A DNA stretch of 64,000 nucleotides. It comes from CAWFXC01 sp963819735. GTDB taxonomy: Bacteria > Actinomycetota > Acidimicrobiia > IMCC26256 > DASPTH01. Position 1 is the stretch's first letter. Each line of letters begins with the position of its first letter. Under the pieces are notes generated by a model that saw nothing but the letters and a program-made list of their open reading frames with translations, had not been told where the DNA came from and made no database searches. The DNA lies in assembly GCA_963819735.1 (NCBI GenBank), contig CAWFXC010000003.1, positions 281,258-345,257 of the forward strand, written 5' to 3'. Shown piece after piece: positions 1 through 7,543 of the stretch. Made by a program: the position numbers and the translations under genes.

Positions 1-255
1 CTCCCGGGGGAAGGTCTCGGGATCGCTGAGGAGGTGGAGGCCCGGCAGCTCGCGGTAGTGCGGCCCGACGACGAACGGGTGCGGGAACGAGGCCACGACG
101 TCGCGTCCGGCGGCGCGCAGCGTGTGGAAGAGGCCGAGCATCGAACCGAGGGCATCACCGTCGGGATTCACGTGACACGCCAGTGCGACGGTCGGCGCGT
201 CGGCGATCGCGCGCGCCGCGTCGGTCAGGGCCTGCGCGACCTCGGGGTCGGTCAC
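1..255 (-). CDS. nrnA: DHH-family phosphoesterase NrnA, N-terminal part
   Basis: This is the first 85 residues of a DHH/DHHA1 phosphoesterase of the NrnA type (nanoRNase and pAp phosphatase); the rest lies beyond the left edge. Near residue 30 the protein reads HVNPDGDALGS, the metal-binding motif I of the family (H, D and D ligands). The start is GTG, and its last bases overlap the rbfA stop as GTGA, which implies translational coupling. In many actinobacteria nrnA follows rbfA at the end of the nusA-infB operon, so the context fits. Only the start can be judged here. Confidence 0.85.
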   Translation of the reverse strand, partial: MTDPEVAQALTDAARAIADAPTVALACHVNPDGDALGSMLGLFHTLRAAGRDVVASFPHPFVVGPHYRELPGLHLLSDPETFPRE

Positions 256-713
256 TCCGGCTCCCCCTCGTCGGCAGGATCGTCGTCGTGAGCACCGTCG
301 ACCGCGGGATCGTCGTTGCGGTGGAGGTCGCGGAGGATCTCCTCGATGCGGTTCCCGGTGGCGATGGCCGGGTCTTCCTTGAAGATCAGCTCGGGCAGGT
401 ACTTGAGCCTGACCTGCCGGCCGAGCTCGGCGCGGAGATGCGGCGCCGCCGAGCGCAGGGCCGCGCCGGTGGCCTCCCGCTGCTCCGGAGCGATTTCCGC
501 GACCACCCCCGCACCCCGCTTCCCCGCCAGACCGAGCGCGGAATAATAGACCGTCGCCTGCCGCAGATCCGCGCTGACGTCGACGCCCGTGATGGTCACG
601 AGGCCGAGGCGGGGGTCGTTGAGGCGTTCCACTTCGTCGCCCAGCGCTTCGCGCACGACCTCGTTCACCCGCGCCATGCGCGGGTACTTCCGGGGGGAAC
701 CGTGACGGGTCAT
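252..713 (-). CDS. rbfA: Ribosome-binding factor A
   Basis: RbfA is a KH-like cold-adaptation factor that binds the 30S subunit and helps mature the 5' end of 16S rRNA. The 153-residue product has the usual start (RMARVNEVVREAL), the internal LGLVTITGVDVSADL strand, and an acidic tail of D/E residues. The length is slightly above the family norm because of that tail. The ATG at 713 overlaps the upstream DUF503 stop as ATGA; an internal ATG at 677 is an alternative. It sits in the order rimP-nusA-ylxR-infB-FKBP-DUF503-rbfA-nrnA. Confidence 0.93.
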   Translation of the reverse strand: MTRHGSPRKYPRMARVNEVVREALGDEVERLNDPRLGLVTITGVDVSADLRQATVYYSALGLAGKRGAGVVAEIAPEQREATGAALRSAAPHLRAELGRQVRLKYLPELIFKEDPAIATGNRIEEILRDLHRNDDPAVDGAHDDDPADEGEPE

Positions 714-1021
714 CGGCGCTCCCCCGGCGCGAGGGCACCGAGCTCGCCCTCGACCTCGAGCCACGCGACCTCCGTGCCGAGCAGCTCGACGCCGGGCGCC
801 GCGGCCACGAATCGCTCGACCGCGTCGAGCAGCTCCTGCACCCGACCGTCGCTCTCGGCCACCACCGCCACCGCGATCCCGGCCCGCTGCCACTGGTCGT
901 GGTGGTCGACTTCGGCGACCGAGATGCGGAACCGGTGGCGCAGACCATCGACGATCGGTCGGATCACCGCCCGCTTGGCCTTGAGCGACCGGCTGGCGGG
1001 AATGTGGAGATCGAAGCTCAT
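710..1021 (-). CDS. DUF503 family protein
   Basis: This small protein of 103 residues belongs to DUF503 (YlxP-like). Members typically sit between infB and rbfA, and their exact biochemical role is unsettled. The N-terminus MSFDLHIPASRSLKAKR carries the family signature SLKxKR. I chose the ATG at 1021; an upstream in-frame start at 1036 adds only five residues and fits the family less well. The gene overlaps rbfA by four bases. The context points to a ribosome-biogenesis role, which is inference. Confidence 0.85.
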   Translation of the reverse strand: MSFDLHIPASRSLKAKRAVIRPIVDGLRHRFRISVAEVDHHDQWQRAGIAVAVVAESDGRVQELLDAVERFVAAAPGVELLGTEVAWLEVEGELGALAPGERR

Positions 1022-1123
1022 CGCCGCCGCGTGCATCCGGCCATTCTCGTCGCTCCCGCCCGATCGCGGGAATCCGCCCTCCGACGCGAGCCCGGTCGCG
1101 CAGAACCGCGCCGCGCCGGACGG

Positions 1124-2053
1124 TCAGCTGGCGTCGAGGATGTCGACGACGAACACGAGCGTGTCGGTGCCGGTGATGCCCGCGCTCTCGTTGCCCGAAG
1201 TGCCGTATCCCTTGTCGGGAGGCACGACGAGCACGACCTGGGACCCGACCGTCTTGCCGACCAGTCCTTCGTCCCACCCGGCGATCACGTTGCCCGACCC
1301 GATGGCGAAGTCGACGCTGGCGCCGCGGTCCCACGACGAGTCGAACTGCTTCCCGCTCCCCCAGATCACGCCGGTGTACTGCACGGTGACGGTCTGCCCG
1401 GCGGCCACGGTGGCACCACCGCCGGTAATCAGGTTCTGGGCCACGAGCTGCGTCGGGGCGGCGGTGGCCGGCACCTTGATGGTGGGCTTCCCGGTGGCGT
1501 CGAGCGTCACCGTCGGCAGGCCGGGCACCGGTGCCACCGGAGTGCCGAACGCCCGGGTGAGCGGTGCGTGCGCGTCCTTCACGTCGACCACGAACAGCAG
1601 TGAGTCGTTCTTCTTCACGCCCGACTTCGACAGGTTCTTGGCCAGCCCGTCCTTCGGCGCGATGGCGACCACCACGCGACTGCCGACGGTGGCACCGGTC
1701 AGGCCCTTCACGATCGGCGCCGCGGTCTTCGTGTTGTCGAGCGTCAGGACACCTGGGGTCGACCCGAACGAGGTCTCGATCTGCTTGCCGGTGCGGCCGT
1801 CGACGAGCAGGAAGTCGAAGGTGACCTTCTCGCCGGTGGCGAGCTTGGCGCCCGCGCCGGTCGTGACGACGCGGTGGGTACTCGCCTTCACCGTGAACGG
1901 CTTGGCGAACTTCAGCGCCGGTTTCGTGCCGACGGTGCCGGCGACCGTGACGTTGCCCAGCGGGGTCGCGGCGGCACCCGCGCTCCCGGCCGCCGCGCCG
2001 ACGACCGCGAGTGCGGTGGCGAGCAGGGTGAGGATGACGACGAGGCGACGCAC
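1124..2053 (-). CDS. Secreted FKBP-type peptidyl-prolyl isomerase, two FKBP-like domains
   Basis: This is a peptidyl-prolyl cis-trans isomerase of the FKBP class, predicted to be exported. The GTG start gives RR followed by a hydrophobic stretch and an alanine-rich cleavage region, which looks like a signal peptide (residues 1-28). Residues 30-170 form a degenerate FKBP-like domain. Residues 205-309 form a canonical one, with VTVQYTGV, FDSSWDRG, VIAGWDEGLVG and VPPDKGYG visible. The gene sits between infB and DUF503, so it is a secreted protein inside a translation operon. A weak hairpin at 2103-2123 separates it from infB. Confidence 0.88.
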   Translation of the reverse strand: MRRLVVILTLLATALAVVGAAAGSAGAAATPLGNVTVAGTVGTKPALKFAKPFTVKASTHRVVTTGAGAKLATGEKVTFDFLLVDGRTGKQIETSFGSTPGVLTLDNTKTAAPIVKGLTGATVGSRVVVAIAPKDGLAKNLSKSGVKKNDSLLFVVDVKDAHAPLTRAFGTPVAPVPGLPTVTLDATGKPTIKVPATAAPTQLVAQNLITGGGATVAAGQTVTVQYTGVIWGSGKQFDSSWDRGASVDFAIGSGNVIAGWDEGLVGKTVGSQVVLVVPPDKGYGTSGNESAGITGTDTLVFVVDILDAS

Positions 2054-2102
2054 GATCGGGCACGCTACCGGCGCCGCCGAGCGGCTCGGGCGCGGCGGTC
2101 TC

Positions 2103-2123
2103 AGCGTTTCCTCAAGGAACGCT
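2103..2123 (-). terminator. Hairpin downstream of infB
   Basis: An imperfect inverted repeat (AGCGTTTCCT, a tiny loop, then AGGAACGCT, with one bulged base) lies about 29 bases past the infB stop and 50 bases before the FKBP start. No U-tract follows it on the minus strand, so it may be an attenuating or processing hairpin rather than a true intrinsic terminator. Confidence 0.35.
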
Positions 2124-2151
2124 CGACCACATTCGCGCCGACGGTGGACCG

Positions 2152-5028
2152 TCAGCCGCGGGCGATCTCCTTGAGGTCGTACGTCTCGATGACGTCGCCC
2201 TGCTTGAGGTCCTGGTAGTTCTCGAGCCCGATGCCGCACTCGAAGCCGGCCTGCACCTCGCGCACGTCTTCCTTGAACCGGCGCAGTGACGCGATCGCAC
2301 CGTTCCAGATGACGACGCCCTCCCGCAGGAAGCGAACACGCGATCCGCGGGTGATGGTGCCGTTGAGCACGAAGCAACCGGCCACCTTGCCGACCCGCGG
2401 CACCGAGAAGACCTCGCGCACCTCGGCGTCGCCGGTGACGACTTCTTCGAACTCCGGCTTGAGCATGCCGATCAGTGCGGACTGGACGTCTTCGAGGACC
2501 TGGTAGATGACCTCGTAGAGGCGCATCTCCACGCCTTCGGTGGCGGCCAACTCCCGCGCCTGGCGATCAGGCCGGACGTTGAACCCGATCACGGTGGCGT
2601 TCGACACCGACGCGAGGTTGATGTCGGACTCGTTGATCCCGCCGACCGCGCGGTGCACGAACGAGAGCCGCACTTCCTCGTGCTCCTGGTCGAGCTTGCG
2701 CAGTGAGTCGGTGAGCGCTTCGAGCGAACCCTGCACGTCGGCCTTCAACACGAGGTTGAGCGTGGCGACTTCGCCGCGCTGCACCATCGCGAAGATGTCT
2801 TCGAGGCGGGCACCGCCGGCCAGGCTCATCGGGTGCTTGAGGTTGGCGGCCCGGCGCCGGTAGGCGCGGGCTTCGGCGACGGTGCGGGCGGTGCGCTCGT
2901 CGGGCGCGGCGCGCAGCTCGTCGCCCGCGAGCGGCACGTCGTCGAGGCCGAGGACCTCCACCGGAGTGGACGGACCGGCCTCGGCCACCTGCTGACCGTT
3001 CTCGTCGAACATGGCGCGGACGCGACCCCACGCGCCACCGGCGACGATCGGGTCGCCGACGCGCAACGTGCCGCGATCGACCAGCGCGGTGACCACGGGC
3101 CCCCGGCCCTGGTCGAGGTTCGACTCCAGCACCAGCGCACGCGCCGGGACCTTCGGGTTCGCCGCCAGCTCCTCGACCTCGGCCACGAGCAGGATCGACT
3201 CGAGCAGCTCTTCGACGCCGATGCCCGCGGGCGGGGCGACGTCGATGACGATCGTGTCGCCACCCCACGGCTCGGGCACCAGCTCACGCTCGACGAGCTG
3301 CTGGCGGACGCGGGTGGGATCGGCGTCCTCGCGGTCGACCTTGGTGATCGCCACGATGATCGGCACCTCGGCGGCGCGCGCGTGGTCGATCGCTTCGACC
3401 GTCTGCGGCATCACACCGTCGTCGGCCGCGACCACGAGGATCGCGATGTCGGTCGCGTTCGCGCCGCGCGCCCGCATGGCGGTGAACGCCTCGTGGCCCG
3501 GCGTGTCGATGAACGTGATCGGGTGGCCGTTGTGCACGGCCTTGTACGCGCCGATGTGCTGCGTGATGCCGCCCGCTTCACCGGCGACGACGTTGGCGTG
3601 CCGGATCGAGTCGAGCAGGGTGGTCTTGCCGTGGTCGACGTGACCCATGACGGTGACGATCGGCGCCCGCGGCTCGAGGAGCGCGTCGTCGTCTTCGTCG
3701 TCGTCGCCGAGCAGCGCCTGCAACTCGAGCTCGGCCTCCTGGCCGGGCTCGACGAGCAGCACTTCCGCGCCGAGGGCCTCGGCGATCAGCTCGACCATCT
3801 CGTCGGCGAGCGACTGCGTGCCGGTGACCATCTCGCCCGCGTCGAAGAGCAGGCGCACGAGGTCGGCTGTGGTGCGGTTGAGCTTGGGCGCCAGCTCCTG
3901 GATGGTGCTGCCGCGTTCGACGACGATCTCGCCCTCGGGGACGGGAGCGTCCTGCGGCGTGAGCTGGGGCATCGACGCGGGACCGAGGTCCTCGAAGTCG
4001 CGACGACGACGCTTCTTGCGCCGCGGCCGTTGACCCTGCGGGCCGGGCCGGCCGCGGCCACCGGGACCACCGGGACCGCCGCCGGGACCACCACGGCCAC
4101 CGCCCGGACCACCCGGACCGCCGCCGGGACCACCGGGCCCGCCGCCGGCGCGTTGGAAGCCGCCGCCACCACCACCGGGGCGCGGACCACTGAATCCACC
4201 GCCGCCGCCTCCGCCACCTCCGCGGGGGCCACCGGGGCCACTGGAACCGCCACGGGGGCCACTGGGACCGCCGCTGCCGGGTACGACCCGGGGACCGGGA
4301 GGCGGAGGGATGCGCCGACCGCCACCGGGAGGCGGCGGGATCGCCTTGCCTGTGACACTGCGCGGCGGTGCCGTGGGAGCCGCCGGTTCTGCGGGCGCGG
4401 CCGGTGCGGCAGGTGCGGCGGGCGCGGCCGCGGCTGCTGCCGGCGCGACGACGTCGGCCGCCGCCGCGGCCGGCCGCTCGACCTGGGTCGGGGCGGGAGC
4501 GGGCGCGGGGGCCGGTCCGGGCGTGACGACCGGTGCGGGCGCGGGGACTGGCGCGGGCGCAGGGGCCGGTGCCGCGGGGGCGACCGGACGCGGCGCCGGT
4601 GTCGGCGCGCCGGGGTCGGCGATCACTCCGGTGGAGCGGACCACGCGATGCGCGGGCTCCTGCGGGCTCTCGTCGGACACCAGCACCGGTGCGGGCGCGG
4701 GCGACGGCACCTGGGTGTCGGCGGGGGCTTGCGTGTCGGTCGGGCCCGGCGCGGGCACGTCGGCGACCGGCGCGGGGACGTCGGGCGGCGGCTTGCGGCC
4801 CGCTCGCCTCGGTTCGGGCTTCGGCGGTTCGGGCTCGTCGACAATCGGCTCGCCGCGCAGCCCTTCGGAGTCGGCCAGGCGCCGGACGCGGTCCGCGAGC
4901 GGGTCATCGATGCTCGACGAGTGGCTCTTGACACCGATCTTCAGGCGCTCACACAGATCGAGCACTACCTGGTTCTCGACGCCGAGCTCTCTCGCCAGCT
5001 CGTAGACCCGGATCTTCTTCGTTGCCAA
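2152..5028 (-). CDS. infB: Translation initiation factor IF-2
   Basis: IF-2 is the GTPase that places initiator tRNA on the 30S subunit and promotes subunit joining. The 958-residue protein opens with the IF2N module (KIRVYELARELGVENQ). A long Pro/Ala-rich and then Gly/Arg-rich disordered linker follows (about residues 80-340), then a second N domain and the G domain with G1 GHVDHGKT near residue 460 and G3 DTPGH. G4 reads TKVD instead of the usual NKxD, and G5 reads APP where SAK is usual. The DNA is in frame through both, so these are real substitutions in this sequence. Domains II-IV are present. It is transcribed with rimP, nusA and ylxR. Confidence 0.96.
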   Translation of the reverse strand: MATKKIRVYELARELGVENQVVLDLCERLKIGVKSHSSSIDDPLADRVRRLADSEGLRGEPIVDEPEPPKPEPRRAGRKPPPDVPAPVADVPAPGPTDTQAPADTQVPSPAPAPVLVSDESPQEPAHRVVRSTGVIADPGAPTPAPRPVAPAAPAPAPAPVPAPAPVVTPGPAPAPAPAPTQVERPAAAAADVVAPAAAAAAPAAPAAPAAPAEPAAPTAPPRSVTGKAIPPPPGGGRRIPPPPGPRVVPGSGGPSGPRGGSSGPGGPRGGGGGGGGGFSGPRPGGGGGGFQRAGGGPGGPGGGPGGPGGGRGGPGGGPGGPGGRGRPGPQGQRPRRKKRRRRDFEDLGPASMPQLTPQDAPVPEGEIVVERGSTIQELAPKLNRTTADLVRLLFDAGEMVTGTQSLADEMVELIAEALGAEVLLVEPGQEAELELQALLGDDDEDDDALLEPRAPIVTVMGHVDHGKTTLLDSIRHANVVAGEAGGITQHIGAYKAVHNGHPITFIDTPGHEAFTAMRARGANATDIAILVVAADDGVMPQTVEAIDHARAAEVPIIVAITKVDREDADPTRVRQQLVERELVPEPWGGDTIVIDVAPPAGIGVEELLESILLVAEVEELAANPKVPARALVLESNLDQGRGPVVTALVDRGTLRVGDPIVAGGAWGRVRAMFDENGQQVAEAGPSTPVEVLGLDDVPLAGDELRAAPDERTARTVAEARAYRRRAANLKHPMSLAGGARLEDIFAMVQRGEVATLNLVLKADVQGSLEALTDSLRKLDQEHEEVRLSFVHRAVGGINESDINLASVSNATVIGFNVRPDRQARELAATEGVEMRLYEVIYQVLEDVQSALIGMLKPEFEEVVTGDAEVREVFSVPRVGKVAGCFVLNGTITRGSRVRFLREGVVIWNGAIASLRRFKEDVREVQAGFECGIGLENYQDLKQGDVIETYDLKEIARG

Positions 5029-5088
5029 GCTCGCTGCCTTCTTCCTTATTTGTCCTGGTGTGCGTTTGCTCGCTACCCGGCGCTCGAG

Positions 5089-5352
5089 TCAGCCGGCCAC
5101 CAGTCTCGCGCGTAATCGTTCGATTTCGTCACCCTCGATCGTGGCCCGCAACGCCCGACCCAACGCTTTCCGCCGTTGCGCCTCGTCGAGGCACTCGACC
5201 GGATGCCCGGCACACAACCATGCGCCTCGCCCGGGACCGTTCCCGGGCTCCAGCTCGGTGCCGGCCCGGCGGATGCGGACGAGCTCCGTGGCCGGCGCCA
5301 CGCGGCGGCACCCGATGCAGGTGCGTTGCGCGCGGTGCCGACTAGCCGTCAG
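5089..5352 (-). CDS. ylxR: YlxR-family RNA-binding protein
   Basis: YlxR proteins are small nucleic-acid-binding proteins encoded between nusA and infB. The product has the N-terminal TCIGCRRVAPATELVR block and the central GPGRGAWLC motif with its paired cysteines. No ATG, GTG or TTG lies in frame close before the CIGC motif. The nearest plausible initiator is CTG at 5352, inside the nusA 3' end, with a GGAGG-like stretch just before it, giving 87 residues. GTG codons further upstream would require a long overlap with nusA. The gene identity is firm; the start is tentative. Confidence 0.8.
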   Translation of the reverse strand: MTASRHRAQRTCIGCRRVAPATELVRIRRAGTELEPGNGPGRGAWLCAGHPVECLDEAQRRKALGRALRATIEGDEIERLRARLVAG

Positions 5353-6679
5353 CCCCCTCCGTCGTTCCCCCCGCCGCCACCGGCTGGGCTTCCGCTTCGG
5401 CGACGACCGGCGCCGCGGCGTCCGCGTCGCCCGTCGCTGCGGTCTCCGCTTCACCAGTCGCTGCGGCTTCGCCCGTTGCTGCGGCTTCGCCAGTTGCTGC
5501 GGCTTCGCCTCCACTCGCGGCTTCGCCTCCACTCGCGGCTTCGCCTCCACTCGCGGCTTCGCCGTCGGCCACGGGAGGTACGGGCGCGGCGTAGCCGGCT
5601 TCGGCGGCGGAGATGGCGTCGCCGCCCTCGGCCGGCTGCCACACCAGCTCACCGGTGTCGTTGGTGACCCACTCACCCTCGGCGTACTCGACGCCACCAC
5701 CCGACTCTTCTTCCGCCAGCTGGCTCTCGCTCTTGATGTCGACGCGCCAGCCGGTGAGCCGGGCCGCGAGCCGCGCGTTCTGGCCCTCCTTGCCGATGGC
5801 AAGGGAGAGCTGGAAGTCGGGGACGATCACCTCGGCGGTGCCGGTGTCGGGATGGATGCGCACCTCGCGGACGCGCGCGGGCGCCAGCGCCTTCATGACG
5901 AACTCGGACGGATCGTCGTTGTAGGGAACGATGTCGACCTTCTCGCCCCGCAGCTCGTTGACGACCATGCGCACGCGGGAACCACGCGCTCCGACGCACG
6001 CGCCGACCGGGTCGACGTTGCTGTCGTTCGACGCGACCGCCAGCTTGGTGCGATGGCCCGGCTCGCGGGCGATGGCCTTCAGCTCGACGACCCCGTCGAC
6101 GATCTCCGGCACCTCGAGCTCGAAGAGCCGCTTGACCAGACCGGGGTGCGTGCGGGACACGACGATCTGCGGCCCCTTGGCCGTCTTGCGGACCTCGACG
6201 ATGTAGGCCTTGAGCCGGCTGCCGTGGTCGTAGTGCTCGTTCTGCACCTGCTCGGCCTGCGGGAGGAGCGCCTCCACCTTGCCGAGGTCGAGGAGTGTGT
6301 ACCGGGCGTCGGTCTGCTGGATGATGCCGGTGACGATGTCGCCCTCGCGACCCGCGTACTCCTCGTACTTCATCTCCCGCTCGGCCTCGCGGATGCGCTG
6401 GAAGATCACCTGCTTGGCGGTCTGCGCCGCGATGCGGCCGAAGTCGTCAGGGGTGTCGTCCCACTCGCGGGTGACGTTGCCGTCCTCGTCGAGCTCCTGC
6501 GCGATCACCTTGATCGCGCCGGTCTCCATGTCGATCTCGACCAACGCCTCCTCGGCGGCGTCGGGCATGCGCTTGTAGGCGGTGAGCAACGCGTTCGCCA
6601 GCGCCTCGAGCATGATCTCGATCGAGATGCCCTTCTCGCGCTCGATGTTCTCGAGCGCCTCCATCATGTCGGAGTTCAT
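5342..6679 (-). CDS. nusA: Transcription termination/antitermination protein NusA
   Basis: NusA binds RNA polymerase and modulates pausing, termination and antitermination. The 445-residue protein has the NTD (MEALENIEREKG), an S1 domain (GDIVTGIIQQ), and two KH domains (GACVGARGSRV and SLAIGKEGQNARLAARL). It ends in an acidic, low-complexity tail made of six-residue GEA-repeats (see 5448-5555). The tail replaces the AR domains of proteobacterial NusA and has an actinobacterial look. The ATG at 6679 overlaps the rimP stop as ATGA. Confidence 0.96.
   Translation of the reverse strand: MNSDMMEALENIEREKGISIEIMLEALANALLTAYKRMPDAAEEALVEIDMETGAIKVIAQELDEDGNVTREWDDTPDDFGRIAAQTAKQVIFQRIREAEREMKYEEYAGREGDIVTGIIQQTDARYTLLDLGKVEALLPQAEQVQNEHYDHGSRLKAYIVEVRKTAKGPQIVVSRTHPGLVKRLFELEVPEIVDGVVELKAIAREPGHRTKLAVASNDSNVDPVGACVGARGSRVRMVVNELRGEKVDIVPYNDDPSEFVMKALAPARVREVRIHPDTGTAEVIVPDFQLSLAIGKEGQNARLAARLTGWRVDIKSESQLAEEESGGGVEYAEGEWVTNDTGELVWQPAEGGDAISAAEAGYAAPVPPVADGEAASGGEAASGGEAASGGEAAATGEAAATGEAAATGEAETAATGDADAAAPVVAEAEAQPVAAGGTTEGADG
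5448..5555 (-). repeat. 18-bp tandem repeats in the nusA tail
   Basis: Six 18-base units lie head to tail. The three at 5502-5519, 5520-5537 and 5538-5555 are identical (plus strand GCTTCGCCTCCACTCGCG). The three at 5448-5501 are diverged versions. They encode six-residue GEAASG/GEAATG-like units in the disordered C-terminus of NusA. Copy number is likely to vary between strains by slippage. Confidence 0.85.
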
Positions 6680-7263
6680 GGCCGTACCACTTCTCTCTCG
6701 GGCGCGCCGCGCTCGGGCGCGACTCGGGTCGCCGCCGCGCTCCGGCTGCGGTTCTTGCCGCGCTTGGGCGTCGGTCCCCACTCGAACACGGTGCGGGCCT
6801 GGATGACGTCGTCGTAGGGAAGGTGGAGGCTGCTGCCGTCGTCGAGCACGAGGTCGAGCGCGGTGTCGTCGGCCGCCAGCACCACGCCGCGCACGCGACG
6901 CGCCGGTTCGTCACCCACGCGCATCTTCACGGAGACCGTGTCGCCCAGCGCTCCGCGGAAGTGGGCAGGGGTACGTAGCGGGCGCTCCAACCCGGGGCTG
7001 CTGACCTCGAGCGAATACGGGCCGACGAGCCACGCGTCGAGCGGCGGGGCGTCGAGGACGGGAGAGATGGCCTCGGTCGCGGCCGCCACCGCGTCGAGGT
7101 CGATGCCGCGCGGGCCGTCGTCGGCCGCGGGCGACGGACGGTCGACGAGGACCCGCACCACGCGGGCGCGACCGGAGCCGGCGATCTCGACATCGTAGAG
7201 GGCGAGGCCGAGCGAGGCGACGACGGGCTGGAGCGCGTCGACGATTGCGGTCACGTCGGTCAT
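6676..7263 (-). CDS. rimP: Ribosome maturation factor RimP
   Basis: RimP assists 30S subunit assembly. The 195-residue product contains the family strands LYDVEIAGSG, VRVLVDRP, and the hallmark YSLEVSSPGLERPL near residue 80, followed by the SH3-like C-terminal domain. It carries a basic, Arg-rich extension at the C-terminus. The ATG at 7263 has a purine-rich GAGGAGG sequence about ten bases upstream. It is the first gene of the operon that runs through nusA, ylxR and infB, and is preceded by the leader described at 7333-7456. Confidence 0.94.
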   Translation of the reverse strand: MTDVTAIVDALQPVVASLGLALYDVEIAGSGRARVVRVLVDRPSPAADDGPRGIDLDAVAAATEAISPVLDAPPLDAWLVGPYSLEVSSPGLERPLRTPAHFRGALGDTVSVKMRVGDEPARRVRGVVLAADDTALDLVLDDGSSLHLPYDDVIQARTVFEWGPTPKRGKNRSRSAAATRVAPERGAPEREVVRP

Positions 7264-7332
7264 GTGCGCCCACCTCCTCGGGGTTCGCTCGTTGTGTCGC
7301 TCGGGTTGCGTCGGTTGGTGCCGGCCGGATTC

Positions 7333-7357
7333 GGACCGGAGACCGCGGGTCCGGTCC
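7333..7357 (-). other. Second leader hairpin before rimP
   Basis: A perfect seven-base-pair stem (GGACCGG with CCGGTCC) with an 11-base loop lies between the leader terminator and rimP. It could be a structured part of the 5' UTR. No function is established. Confidence 0.5.
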
Positions 7358-7371
7358 CTACGAGATGGCAA

Positions 7372-7397
7372 GAAAAAACGTGGGCTCGCGCCCACGT
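7372..7397 (-). terminator. Intrinsic terminator inside the rimP-nusA leader
   Basis: On the minus strand an eight-base-pair perfect stem (ACGTGGGC / GCCCACGT, loop GCGA) is followed at once by six T residues, the best canonical terminator in the window. No gene on the minus strand lies between it and the divergent gene at 7544, so it must act on a transcript that starts in the leader. Leader bases GACCCAC (about 7408-7416) are complementary to the GTGGG arm and could form a competing stem. Confidence 0.85.
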
Positions 7398-7450
7398 CTC
7401 CTACAGACCGATGGGGACCGGTGGGTCTCGTCGTCCTACCGAACCCGATG

Positions 7451-7456
7451 AGTATA
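7451..7456 (-). promoter_or_regulatory. Candidate -10 box (TATACT) for the rimP-nusA-infB operon
   Basis: TATACT on the minus strand is a near-consensus -10 hexamer in otherwise very GC-rich DNA. A transcript from here would cross the terminator at 7372-7397 after about 70 bases, and then reach rimP. No clear -35 is seen at 17 bases spacing. Confidence 0.5.
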
Positions 7457-7543
7457 CCCGATGTTCTCCCGAGACTCCTGTGCGCAATCGGTGCAAAACG
7501 GCAGGTCATCGGCTGCGCGCAGCCGGCGTCGTAGCGTGGGGGC

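Noticed and set aside
183..2174. A 663-codon open frame on the plus strand
   Set aside because: It is antisense to rbfA, DUF503 and the FKBP gene. High GC leaves the opposite strand open; its translation is low-complexity Arg/Ser/Pro and lacks any domain.
2833..5115. A 760-codon plus-strand open frame
   Set aside because: It is a shadow of infB; the repeats in it mirror the Gly/Pro-rich IF-2 linker.
7310..7365. A tRNA-like stretch on the minus strand before rimP (GGTCCGAATCC followed by GGCACCA)
   Set aside because: The spacing between the T-loop-like part and the CCA is three bases too short, no anticodon arm or acceptor partner pairs, and a terminator lies just upstream. It is better read as a leader hairpin.
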